Source: Lysobacterales bacterium (GTDB taxonomy: Bacteria; Pseudomonadota; Gammaproteobacteria; Xanthomonadales; Rhodanobacteraceae). Taken from it: a DNA stretch of 64,000 bases. A model generated the notes under the pieces. It searched no databases. It saw only the letters and a list, made by a program, of their open reading frames with translations, and was not told where the DNA came from. Numbering within the stretch: the first letter of the stretch is position 1; each line of letters begins with the position of its first letter. The position numbers and the translations under genes are program-made. This document shows, one piece after another, positions 9,370 to 17,522 of the stretch. Where the stretch lies: assembly GCA_016707485.1 (NCBI GenBank), contig JADJHN010000001.1, positions 1,106,052 through 1,170,051 on the forward strand, given 5' to 3'.

Positions 9370-9385
9370 TGTGACGGAAGTCACA
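9370..9385. promoter_or_regulatory. CRP/Clp-type binding site
   Basis: TGTGACGGAAGTCACA is a perfect inverted repeat matching the CRP-family consensus TGTGA-N6-TCACA; xanthomonad Clp recognises the same type of site. It lies 127 bases upstream of the surface-protein start at 9243 and points to control of that gene. The next gene on the other side, the MutT fusion, ends nearby and is not a plausible target. Confidence 0.7.
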
Positions 9386-9514
9386 AATTAACTCGATTTG
9401 GAACGACTGTCGACACCTGTTTGACGGGTGAACATGGCCAACGCCTGCAAGCCGGCAACATGAAATTCGCGGCAACCGTACTGCGGCGGTCGCGGACTGT
9501 AGCGAAATACTCGG

Positions 9515-10450
9515 CTAATCCGGCCACAGCGAGCGGATCGCGGCGATGCCCTGGGCACCGCTTGCGTGGGCGATATCCATTTCGGAAAGCTGCATTCCGC
9601 CGAGGGCGTACACCGGGATCGCGGCAGCGGCAATCAGGGCCTCGGCACGCTGCCAGCCGAGCGGCTGCGAATCGGCGTGCGCGGGGCTGAAATGGACGGG
9701 CGAGAGCGTGGCAAAGTCTGCGCCGATGGCCGCGGCGTGCCGCAGTTCGTCGGCGTCATGGCAGGAAACGCCCAACCATCGATGCTTGGGCAATGGGCGG
9801 TGACTGAGCGTGCGGGCAACGCGGGCGGGCAGATGGACGCCATCAAGCCCGAGCAATTCGGCCACTTGCCAATCCGTGCTCAGCAGCAAGGCCGCGCCCG
9901 CATGCCGACAGCGGTCACGAACCTGACGTGCAAGCGGAACCTGTTGTGCCCGCGACCATCCCGGCAGGCGCAGTTGCAGCATGCGGATGCCAACGTCCAG
10001 CGCGCGATCGACAGCGGCCAAGAACCCCGCCAGGTCTTCAGCTTCCGCCGGCGGCGTGATCAGGTAGTGATCGGGCAGGCGTACGGCGCTGACGATGGGC
10101 CGGTCTGCCGGTGGCAGCAACGCCGTATCGATATCCTCCGGAGCAATCCAGGCCAGCTTCTGGTCTTCGCGCGGGTGGAGTGTTCCCTGAAAATCAACAA
10201 TCCGCCACGCCTCCAGCACGATGTCCTGGTGCGGGATGACGATCAAACGTCGACCGATCCGGGCGTGGATGCCGAGTTCCTCGTGGAGTTCGCGGGCAAG
10301 AGCCGCTTCCGGACTCTCGCCGGATTCGACCTTGCCCCCGGGAAACTCCCAATACCCGGCATGCGACTTGCCGGGTGGGCGCTGCGCAAGGAGGACGCGG
10401 CCGCGATCATCACGAATGACGGCGGCGACAACATGCAGAATGGGATTCAT
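9515..10450 (-). CDS. Nudix hydrolase (MutT, 8-oxo-dGTP diphosphatase) fused to a thiamine-phosphate synthase-like domain
   Basis: A 311-residue two-domain protein. The N-terminal half is a MutT-type Nudix hydrolase with the complete box (GGKVESGES at about residue 40, then RELHEELG), expected to clear oxidised nucleotides such as 8-oxo-dGTP. The C-terminal half (about 140-311) resembles the TIM barrel of ThiE/TenI: DGVHLPAR, a GADFATLSPV segment and a YALGGM phosphate-binding loop. The ATG at 10450 starts the conserved NPILHVVAAV strand; an ATG 66 bases upstream would add residues that are not conserved. It lies 75 bases downstream of secA, a common secA-mutT arrangement. Whether the second domain makes thiamine phosphate is uncertain. 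Confidence 0.85.
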   Translation of the reverse strand: MNPILHVVAAVIRDDRGRVLLAQRPPGKSHAGYWEFPGGKVESGESPEAALARELHEELGIHARIGRRLIVIPHQDIVLEAWRIVDFQGTLHPREDQKLAWIAPEDIDTALLPPADRPIVSAVRLPDHYLITPPAEAEDLAGFLAAVDRALDVGIRMLQLRLPGWSRAQQVPLARQVRDRCRHAGAALLLSTDWQVAELLGLDGVHLPARVARTLSHRPLPKHRWLGVSCHDADELRHAAAIGADFATLSPVHFSPAHADSQPLGWQRAEALIAAAAIPVYALGGMQLSEMDIAHASGAQGIAAIRSLWPD

Positions 10451-10525
10451 CGGCGATGCCGGGTCCAGGTCAATTCTCGAATACCCGTCAAGCAATCCGG
10501 GGCCGACCCCGACCACGGCCTGGCG

Positions 10526-13258
10526 TCAGCTCAAGCTGCCATGGCAATGCTTGTACTTCTTGCCCGAACCACACGGACACGGATCGTTGCGACCGACCTT
10601 TGGCGCGTCGCGCAGGACCGGCGTCGATGATGCCGGATGCGGGTTTTGCGCCAGCGCCGGCTCCTCGCCATCAGCGTAGCCCGGCGGTTGCGCGTGCTGG
10701 AACTGCATCGTCTTCGCCTGTGCCTCGGCCTGCGCGCGCTGTTGTGCCTCCAGTGCCTGCACTTCTTCCTCGCTGCGGATGCGCACGCGCGCGAGCAACT
10801 GGATCACCTCGTGCTTGATGCTCTCGAGCATCTGCTGGAAGAGCAGGAACGACTCGCGCTTGAACTCCTGCTTCGGCTGCTTTTGCGCATAACCGCGCAA
10901 GTAGATGCCCTGGCGCAGGTAGTCCATGCTGGTCAGGTGCTCCTTCCAGCAGTTGTCGACAACCGAAAGCATGACGTGCTTCTCGAGCGAGCGCATCGTC
11001 TCGTCGCCCAGCAGCGCTTCCTTTTCCCGAAACAGTCGCGCGGCCGCATCCTCGACGCGGGCGAGGACGTCATCGGCATCGGCTTCTTCCTGTTCCTTCA
11101 ACCAGCCCTGCAGGTCGAGCTTGAGGCCGAACTCGGATTCGAGTTCCTTTTCCAGCGCGGCGATATTCCACTGATCGTCGATTGAATTTTGCGGCACATG
11201 CCGACGCACCAGCTCGGCGAAGACATCCTCGCGGATGTCGGCCACGGTCTGGCCCACGCCTTCGCTTTCCAGCAGTTCGTTGCGCTGTTCGTAGATGACT
11301 TTGCGCTGGTCGTTGGCGACGTCGTCGAATTCGAGCACGTTCTTGCGGAAATCGAAGTTCTGCGCCTCGACCTTGCGCTGCGCGTTCATGATCTGCTTGG
11401 TGACCATGCGATCCTGGATCGCGTCTTCTTCCTTCATGCCGAACATGCGCATCAGGCCCGCCACGCGTTCGCCCATGAAGATGCGCAGCAGGTTGTCTTC
11501 CAGTGAGAGGTAGAAGCGGCTCGATCCCGGATCGCCCTGGCGACCGGAACGTCCTCGCAGCTGGTTGTCGATGCGCCGCGACTCGTGACGCTCGGTGCCG
11601 ATGATGCGCAGTCCGCCGGCCTCCATGACCTTGGCCTGGCGCGCCTTCCAGTCGGCCCTGATGCGCTCGCGTTCCGCCGCGGAGGTGTCTTCCGGCAGCG
11701 CTTCCAGCTCCGCTTCGAGGTTGCCACCGAGGACGATGTCGGTACCACGGCCAGCCATGTTGGTGGCGATCGTCACCGCGCCGGGGCGGCCGGCCTGGGC
11801 AACGATGATCGCCTCGCGCTCGTGCTGTTTGGCATTCAGCACCTCATGCGGAACGGACGCTTTCTTGAGCAACTCGGACAGATATTCCGAGGTCTCGATC
11901 GAGGTGGTGCCGACGAGTACGGGCTGGCCGCGCTCGTAGCAATCCTTGATGTCGTCGATGATCGCGTCGTACTTGTTCTTCGCCTTGAGGAAGACCACGT
12001 CGGTCTCGTCGTTGCGCACCATCGGGCGATGTGTCGGGATGACCACGACTTCAAGCCCGTAGATCGACTGGAACTCGAAAGCCTCGGTATCGGCGGTACC
12101 GGTCATGCCGGCCAGCTTCTTGTACAGGCGAAAGTAGTTCTGGAAGGTGATCGAACCAAGAGTCTGGTTCTCACGCTGGATCGGCACGCCTTCCTTGGCC
12201 TCGACGGCCTGGTGCAGGCCATCGGACCAGCGACGGCCGGACAGCGTACGTCCGGTGAACTCATCGACGATGATGACCTCGCCATCGCGCACGATGTACT
12301 CGACATCGCGCTGATACAGCGCGTGCGCACGCATCGCGGCATTCAAGTGGTGGACAACGGCAAGATGCTTGGAGTCGTAAAGGCTCTCGCCGTCAGCGAG
12401 GATGCCATCGGCGCGCAGCAGCGCTTCGGCGTGTTCCATGCCGGCTTCGGACAGGTGCACCTGCTTTTGTTTCTCGTCGACCCAGTAGTCGCCCTCGCCG
12501 TCCTCGGTCTGCTGACGCACCAGCTTCGGCACGAGGCGATTGACCTTGACATAGAGCTGCGGAGATTCGTCGGTGGGGCCGGAGATGATCAACGGCGTAC
12601 GCGCCTCGTCGATCAGGATCGAGTCCACCTCGTCGACGATGGCGAAATTGAGCGCACGCTGGTAACGCTGGTCCTTTGACTGCGCCATGTTGTCGCGCAG
12701 GTAGTCAAAGCCGAATTCGTTGTTGGTGCCGTAGGTGATGTCGGCATCGTAGGCACCGCGCTTGTCGGCATGATCCATGCCCGGATAGACCACGCCGACG
12801 GACATGCCGAGGAAGTTGTAGATCCGCCCCATCCAGGCGGAGTCGCGCCGTGCGAGGTAGTCATTGACGGTGACCACATGCACGCCCTTTCCCTCAAGCG
12901 CGTTCAGATAGACCGGAAGGGTTCCGACCAGGGTCTTGCCTTCGCCGGTGCGCATTTCGGCGATGCGTCCCATGTGCAGTACCATGCCGCCGATCAGCTG
13001 CTCGTCGTAGTGGCGCAGTCCGATCACCCGCCGCGCCGCTTCACGCACGACAGCGAAGGCTTCCGGGAGCAGCGAGTCGAGCGATTCGCCTGCGCTGCAG
13101 CGCTTGCGGAACTCGTCGGTCATCGCCCGCAAGGCGTCGTCGTCGAGTGCCTCGAAACGCGGCTCAAGCGCGTTGATCTTCATGACCGTCTTGTTCAGCG
13201 TGCGCAGAATGCGCTCGTTACGGCTTCCAAAAATACTCGTCAGGACACGTTGAAACAT
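10526..13258 (-). CDS. secA: Preprotein translocase ATPase SecA
   Basis: The motor that pushes unfolded proteins through SecYEG. At 910 residues it has the normal length. Seen: Walker A MRTGEGKTLV (about 103-112), the DEVDSILIDEAR helicase segment (about 209-220), TNMAGRGTDI (about residue 505), the QLRGRSGRQGDPGSS motif, and the C-terminal SecB/zinc-binding tail with CPCGSGKKYKHCHG, whose three cysteines and one histidine are the usual metal ligands. It is probably transcribed with the downstream MutT fusion. It is intact and should be essential. Confidence 0.98.
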   Translation of the reverse strand: MFQRVLTSIFGSRNERILRTLNKTVMKINALEPRFEALDDDALRAMTDEFRKRCSAGESLDSLLPEAFAVVREAARRVIGLRHYDEQLIGGMVLHMGRIAEMRTGEGKTLVGTLPVYLNALEGKGVHVVTVNDYLARRDSAWMGRIYNFLGMSVGVVYPGMDHADKRGAYDADITYGTNNEFGFDYLRDNMAQSKDQRYQRALNFAIVDEVDSILIDEARTPLIISGPTDESPQLYVKVNRLVPKLVRQQTEDGEGDYWVDEKQKQVHLSEAGMEHAEALLRADGILADGESLYDSKHLAVVHHLNAAMRAHALYQRDVEYIVRDGEVIIVDEFTGRTLSGRRWSDGLHQAVEAKEGVPIQRENQTLGSITFQNYFRLYKKLAGMTGTADTEAFEFQSIYGLEVVVIPTHRPMVRNDETDVVFLKAKNKYDAIIDDIKDCYERGQPVLVGTTSIETSEYLSELLKKASVPHEVLNAKQHEREAIIVAQAGRPGAVTIATNMAGRGTDIVLGGNLEAELEALPEDTSAAERERIRADWKARQAKVMEAGGLRIIGTERHESRRIDNQLRGRSGRQGDPGSSRFYLSLEDNLLRIFMGERVAGLMRMFGMKEEDAIQDRMVTKQIMNAQRKVEAQNFDFRKNVLEFDDVANDQRKVIYEQRNELLESEGVGQTVADIREDVFAELVRRHVPQNSIDDQWNIAALEKELESEFGLKLDLQGWLKEQEEADADDVLARVEDAAARLFREKEALLGDETMRSLEKHVMLSVVDNCWKEHLTSMDYLRQGIYLRGYAQKQPKQEFKRESFLLFQQMLESIKHEVIQLLARVRIRSEEEVQALEAQQRAQAEAQAKTMQFQHAQPPGYADGEEPALAQNPHPASSTPVLRDAPKVGRNDPCPCGSGKKYKHCHGSLS

Positions 13259-13311
13259 CGGTCGGGGATATCCGGGTAGGGCCGCAAATCCACCATCGGG
13301 CGGGCTCGGCA

Positions 13312-13345
13312 GAAAAGCGAAGGCCGCCGATGATACGGCGGCCTT
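13312..13345 (-). terminator. Intrinsic terminator after the M23 peptidase gene
   Basis: A perfect 10-bp stem (AAGGCCGCCG at 13320-13329 with 13336-13345) has a six-base loop. On the minus strand it is followed by CGCTTTTCTG. It lies between the peptidase stop at 13396 and the secA start at 13258. Confidence 0.75.
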
Positions 13346-13395
13346 GGCACAACACCAAATTATGGATCAAATTTTCTGATTCAAGGGCCCGTTTC

Positions 13396-14337
13396 TCAGC
13401 CGCGCGTGGCACGCGTCGAACGCACGTACGCCATGGGATTGACCGGCCGCCCATTCAACCAGACTTCAAAATGGCAATGCGGGCCGGTCGAGCGGCCGGT
13501 CGAGCCGACCTTGGCGACAATCTGTCCGACATGGATGCGCGTGCCCACCTCGACCAGGTTGCGCGAGTTGTGCGCGTAACGGGTCATGTAGCCGTTGCCA
13601 TGGTCGACTTCGACGACATTGCCATAGCCGTTGCGCACGCCTGAATAAGTCACCACGCCCTCGGCTACGGCCTGGATGTCGCTGCCCAGCGGCACATCGA
13701 AATCGACGCCAAGGTGGACCGCCTGACGGCCGGTGATCGGGTCGGTGCGCGTACCATAGCCCGAGGCGACATAGCCATGCGCCACCGGCATGCCGGTCGG
13801 CAGCAGGGCATTGTCGATCTTGCGATCGAACAGCAGGTTTTCGAGAACTTCGAGCTGCGCTTCCTGGCGGCCAAACTCGGCGCGCAGATTGTCGATGTCG
13901 TTGCCAAGCGGCAGCGGCCGGGATCCTTCGACCAGGGTATCTTCCGGGCCACCCAGGGCAGGCTCGGAGACAAAGTCGAACTCGCCATCCTCAAGCTTGC
14001 CGACCTGGGTCAGGCGATCACCGAGGGCATTCAGGCGCGTCGCCTGCGCGCGCAGCTGGCCAAGCTGAAGGGCCAGCGCATCGAGGTTGCGCCGGGAGTC
14101 GGATTCGACATTGCCCAGTTCGGACTTCTGCAACTGGATCTGTGCACGCAGGGCAAGCAGCTCGCGCATGGCCGCGTCGCGGGGATTCACCGTGTACATC
14201 GCGGCAACGAAGCCGATGCCGGCAAAGAGAAGCAAGGTCGCACTGAGCACGCCGGCGACGAGGAATCGACCTTTGTTGCTGCCGAGATCGATACAGCGCG
14301 GGGTGGAATGGGACTTTGCGACTAAGATTATGTTCAT
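13396..14337 (-). CDS. M23 family (LytM-type) murein endopeptidase
   Basis: Inner-membrane-anchored periplasmic zinc peptidase, expected to cut peptide cross-links in peptidoglycan. The 313-residue protein has a short cytoplasmic N-terminus, one membrane helix (about 27-49), a coiled-coil region (about 55-155), and a C-terminal M23 domain. The domain keeps the zinc and catalytic residues: HLGVDF, and HCHFEV preceded by GSTGRSTGP. It is therefore probably an active enzyme and not an EnvC-type activator. I chose the ATG at 14337 so that the membrane helix is N-terminal; a longer frame upstream reads as non-conserved. The DciA-type gene starts divergently only 26 bases away. Confidence 0.88.
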   Translation of the reverse strand: MNIILVAKSHSTPRCIDLGSNKGRFLVAGVLSATLLLFAGIGFVAAMYTVNPRDAAMRELLALRAQIQLQKSELGNVESDSRRNLDALALQLGQLRAQATRLNALGDRLTQVGKLEDGEFDFVSEPALGGPEDTLVEGSRPLPLGNDIDNLRAEFGRQEAQLEVLENLLFDRKIDNALLPTGMPVAHGYVASGYGTRTDPITGRQAVHLGVDFDVPLGSDIQAVAEGVVTYSGVRNGYGNVVEVDHGNGYMTRYAHNSRNLVEVGTRIHVGQIVAKVGSTGRSTGPHCHFEVWLNGRPVNPMAYVRSTRATRG

Positions 14338-14363
14338 TGAAAGTTCGCCGAATGGGTTCTGCC

Positions 14364-14837
14364 ATGCAACGAAATCCTCCTTCCCGCTCGCATCCGCGTG
14401 GCACGCTGGTGCCGATCGCGGACTGCATTGCCCTCGACACACTCGCCGCGCGAGCGCGTGTCCTGGACTTGCTGGATGGACGACTCCGCCACCATTTGCC
14501 CGAAACACTGGCCCGCGAATGTCGCCTCGCGGATTTGCGCAACGGACGGCTTGTATTCATAACGACGAGTTCAACCTGGGCAACACGCCTGCGACTGCAT
14601 CAAGTCAGCCTGCTGGCGGAAGCCCGCGCCGCCACTGGCGACCCGATTGAACATCTCGTCGTGAAAGTGGCCCCGCTGCCGCTCCCTCCCCAGGAACCGG
14701 TTCAGCCGAAACCACTCTCGACCGCTGCCGCAAAGCATCTGCGCACAACAGCAAAATCCATCGCGGACCCTGAACTTCAGGCCCTGTATCTAAGTTTGGC
14801 TTCCCTCGCCAGTTCTGATTCTTCTTCGGAAGACTGA
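14364..14837 (+). CDS. DUF721 / DciA family protein, putative DnaB helicase loader
   Basis: A 157-residue basic protein with a DUF721 core: LDLLDGRLRHHLP, then a CRLADLRNGRLVFIT stretch and STWATRLRLHQ, the conserved KH-like fold of DciA. DciA family members help load the replicative helicase DnaB in bacteria that lack DnaC. The C-terminus (about 115-157) is low complexity, as is common. The start is not certain: ATG at 14364 or 14352, with no strong ribosome site before either. It is divergent from the M23 peptidase gene with overlapping control regions, and it faces lpxC. Confidence 0.7.
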   Translation: MQRNPPSRSHPRGTLVPIADCIALDTLAARARVLDLLDGRLRHHLPETLARECRLADLRNGRLVFITTSSTWATRLRLHQVSLLAEARAATGDPIEHLVVKVAPLPLPPQEPVQPKPLSTAAAKHLRTTAKSIADPELQALYLSLASLASSDSSSED

Positions 14838-14860
14838 AAGCCTTCCTTCCCCTGAAACCG

Positions 14861-14880
14861 GACACCCCGGGGCGGGGTCT
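14861..14880. terminator. Possible bidirectional terminator between dciA-like gene and lpxC
   Basis: A short stem, ACCCCG (14864-14869) with CGGGGT (14873-14878) and a three-base loop, lies in the 60-base gap between two convergent genes. No clear T-run follows on either strand, so it is a weak candidate. Confidence 0.3.
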
Positions 14881-14897
14881 CCGTTGCAACAGATTTC

Positions 14898-15809
14898 CTA
14901 CAAGGCCTGCGCCGGATGGGCATAGGAAATCGGTGCGCTCGATTCATCTTCGAAGCTGACCTCCTCCCAAGCCGTCTTGTCCGCGAGCAATGCGCGCAAC
15001 AACGTGTTGTTGAGGGCGTGCCCGGACTTGTACCCGTAGAATGCTCCAATCAGGCTGTGGCCAAGGAGATACAGGTCACCAATCGCGTCGAGAATCTTGT
15101 GTTTGACGAATTCGTCCTCGTAGCGCAGGCCGTCCTCGTTGAGCACCCGGTAGTCGTCCAGCACGATAGAGTTGTCCATCGAGCCGCCCAGTGCCAGATT
15201 GCGCTCGCGCAGCATTTCGATATCACGCATGAAACCGAAGGTGCGCGCGCGGCTGACTTCCTTGACGAAGGACGTCGTCGAGAAATCGATTTCACTGCTG
15301 GAGGTGCGCTTGGCAAACATGGGATGGTCGAAATCGATCGAGAAGCCGACCTTGAAGCCGTCGAACGGCTCGAATCGCGCCCACTTGTCGCCATCGCGCA
15401 CGGTGATGGACTTCTTGATGCGCACAAAGCGCTTGGCCTTGGCCTGCTCGTCGATTCCGGCTGACTGGAGCAGGAACACGAAGGGACCGGCGCTGCCGTC
15501 CATGATCGGCACCTCGGGTGCCGAGAGGTCCACGTAGGCGTTGTCTATGCCGAGACCGGCAATCGCCGAAAGCAGGTGTTCGATGGTGGCGATGCGGACA
15601 TCACCCTTGACCAGGGTGGTCGAGAGCCGGGTATCACCCACATTCTCGCAACAGGAACGGATTTCCACAGGCTCCGGCAGATCCACGCGCCGAAACACGA
15701 TGCCTGTATCCACTGCCGCAGGCCGCAAGGTCATGTAGACCTTGTCGCCTGTATGGAGACCCACGCCTGTCGCCCTGATTACATTTTTGAGCGTGCGTTG
15801 TTTGATCAT
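14898..15809 (-). CDS. lpxC: UDP-3-O-acyl-N-acetylglucosamine deacetylase
   Basis: Zinc enzyme that commits the cell to lipid A synthesis by removing the acetyl group of UDP-3-O-acyl-GlcNAc. The 303-residue length is typical. Zinc ligands are visible: the histidine of TIEHLLSAI (residue 78), and the His and Asp of KHKILDAIGDLYLLGH (about 237-241). The catalytic histidine is in KSGHALNN. The ATG at 15809 starts the conserved MIKQRTLKN; seven A precede it and no strong ribosome site is present. It follows ftsZ at the end of the dcw cluster, its usual place, but a terminator-like hairpin and a palindrome in the gap suggest it also has its own promoter. Confidence 0.96.
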   Translation of the reverse strand: MIKQRTLKNVIRATGVGLHTGDKVYMTLRPAAVDTGIVFRRVDLPEPVEIRSCCENVGDTRLSTTLVKGDVRIATIEHLLSAIAGLGIDNAYVDLSAPEVPIMDGSAGPFVFLLQSAGIDEQAKAKRFVRIKKSITVRDGDKWARFEPFDGFKVGFSIDFDHPMFAKRTSSSEIDFSTTSFVKEVSRARTFGFMRDIEMLRERNLALGGSMDNSIVLDDYRVLNEDGLRYEDEFVKHKILDAIGDLYLLGHSLIGAFYGYKSGHALNNTLLRALLADKTAWEEVSFEDESSAPISYAHPAQAL

Positions 15810-15904
15810 TTTTTTTGTCTGACCCCTGGGGCAGGAGCACGAAAACGCCGGGGAGCGTAGCACAGGCCATGCTTCAGCGGAAGTTAAGTCGACTCGAAAA
15901 TCGG

Positions 15905-15932
15905 ACAACTGTTGTGTTTATGCAACAGTTGT
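15905..15932. promoter_or_regulatory. Perfect inverted repeat upstream of lpxC
   Basis: ACAACTGTTG (15905-15914) and CAACAGTTGT (15923-15932) are perfect complements around an 8-base AT-rich centre. Each arm contains its own near-palindrome, CAAC-W-GTTG. It lies about 95 bases upstream of the lpxC start. It may be a two-site operator or a hairpin (TTTT follows on the minus strand). The rest of the gap 15810-16157 shows no gene. Confidence 0.45.
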
Positions 15933-16019
15933 CTGCATGCCGCAGTTCGCCTGCTCCGCGCACACGAAAACATCGACACAGGATTCCGGGCCTGGCCGAT
16001 CATTGACGTCCGGCGATGC

Positions 16020-16051
16020 GAAAAGTTGCCGCTGCGACGCCACGCAGCGGC
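16020..16051 (-). terminator. Intrinsic terminator after ftsZ
   Basis: A perfect 9-bp stem (GCCGCTGCG at 16028-16036 with 16043-16051, 6-base loop) is followed on the minus strand by AACTTTTCG. It lies about 107 bases after the ftsZ stop. The T-run is short, so some read-through into lpxC is possible. Confidence 0.55.
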
Positions 16052-16157
16052 ATTGGGTCCGAACCCTTTGATGTCTCACGACATCACGAGCCGACGCCGG
16101 CGGGTGTCCCACCCGGGCCGTGTCAGGAATGCAACGGGATGTTCGGGCGTGTCCTCC

Positions 16158-17342
16158 TTAATCGGCCTGGCGACGCAGGAAGGCCGGAATATCCAGATAA
16201 TCGACCTGGTTGTCGGCGGAACTGCCCGGCTGTTCGGCGGCAACCTGGGCATGCGCGGCAATGCGCTCCGGCACCCCGGCATAGTCGATGGCGCCGGTCG
16301 TCGCATTGCGCACGACGCGCATCGGCGGACGCGGCGCAATGATCGCCTCGCGTTCCTTTTCCGTGCGCAACGGAGCCCTGGCCGCCTGGCGGTTGAGCCC
16401 GGTTGCAACCACGGTGACGCGGATCTCGTCCTGCAATTCCGGATCGAGCGCGGTGCCGATCACCACCGTCGCATCCTCGCTGGCAAACTCGTGGATGACC
16501 TGGCCAATATCGTCGAATTCACGCATGGTCAGGTTGTTGCCTGCAGTGACGTTGACGAGGATGCCGCAGGCACCGGCCAGGTTGATGTCTTCGAGCAGGG
16601 GGTTGTTGATGGCCGCTTCGGCAGCCGCCACCGCACGATCGTCGCCACGCGCGCTGCCGCTGCCCATCATGGCCATGCCCATTTCCGACATCACCGTGCG
16701 CACGTCGGCAAAGTCGACGTTGATCAGTCCCGGGCGGGTAATCAGGTCGGCGATTCCCTGCACGGCACCCAGCAACACATCATTGGCCTGCTTGAAGGCA
16801 CTGAGCAGGGTGACGTCGCGGCCAAGCTCGGTGAGCAGTTTCTCGTTCGGCACGGTGATCAGCGAATCGACATGCTGGGTCAGGTCCTCGATGCCCTTGA
16901 GGGCGACCTGCATGCGCCGACGGCCCTCGAAGGGGAACGGCTTGGTGACCACGGCGACGGTCAGGATGCCCATCTCCTTGGCCAGTTGCGCGACCACCGG
17001 CGCGGCACCGGTACCAGTTCCACCGCCCATGCCGCAGGTGATGAAGGCCATGTCGGCACCGCGCAGCAGTTCGCAGATGCGCTCGCGATCCTCCAGCGCG
17101 GCCTGGCGGCCGACCTCCGGATTGGCACCGGCACCCAGCCCCTTGGTGACATTCGCACCGAGTTGCAGGGTATGCTTTGCACCACTGTTCTTCAGCGCCT
17201 GGGCATCGGTATTGGCGCAAACGAAATCGACACCTTCGATCTGTGCGTTGACCATGTGGCTGACTGCATTGCCACCACCTCCGCCGACGCCAATGACCTT
17301 GATCACCGCGTTCGGCTCCAACTTTTCAATGAACTCAAACAT
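16158..17342 (-). CDS. ftsZ: Cell division GTPase FtsZ
   Basis: Tubulin-like GTPase that forms the division ring. The 394-residue protein has the tubulin signature GGGTGTG (residues 106-112), the T7-loop region with NVDFADV, and the conserved C-terminal peptide DYLDIPAFLRRQ, which binds FtsA and ZipA. The ATG at 17342 begins MFEFIEKLEP and has GGAGG upstream; the longer frame to 17477 is not conserved. A 180-base gap from ftsA contains a 7-bp palindrome and probably an extra promoter, in keeping with the separate control of ftsZ known in other species. Confidence 0.98.
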   Translation of the reverse strand: MFEFIEKLEPNAVIKVIGVGGGGGNAVSHMVNAQIEGVDFVCANTDAQALKNSGAKHTLQLGANVTKGLGAGANPEVGRQAALEDRERICELLRGADMAFITCGMGGGTGTGAAPVVAQLAKEMGILTVAVVTKPFPFEGRRRMQVALKGIEDLTQHVDSLITVPNEKLLTELGRDVTLLSAFKQANDVLLGAVQGIADLITRPGLINVDFADVRTVMSEMGMAMMGSGSARGDDRAVAAAEAAINNPLLEDINLAGACGILVNVTAGNNLTMREFDDIGQVIHEFASEDATVVIGTALDPELQDEIRVTVVATGLNRQAARAPLRTEKEREAIIAPRPPMRVVRNATTGAIDYAGVPERIAAHAQVAAEQPGSSADNQVDYLDIPAFLRRQAD

Positions 17343-17448
17343 TTTCCCGTCCTCCGTCGGCTTTAGCCGTATTTGAATTGATGAATCCGTCGGCATCGCC
17401 ATCCCGGCGACTGGACGTATTGCGGAGCACTGGCGTGTGTTCCGCGAC

Positions 17449-17465
17449 GCAACCGTTTCGGTTGC
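17449..17465. promoter_or_regulatory. Palindrome in the ftsA-ftsZ gap
   Basis: GCAACCG-TTT-CGGTTGC is a perfect 7-bp inverted repeat 107 bases upstream of the ftsZ ATG. No T-run follows on the minus strand, so it looks more like an operator or mRNA hairpin than a terminator. Confidence 0.35.
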
Positions 17466-17522
17466 ACCGCCGCGCATCCTGCGCAGCGGGTGAAACGTGT
17501 TCAGCGCATGCCGTGGCCGCGC

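Noticed and set aside
7852..9690. 612-codon open frame on the plus strand
   Set aside because: Antisense to the second surface-protein gene, kept open by the duplicated P-domain; no family motif.
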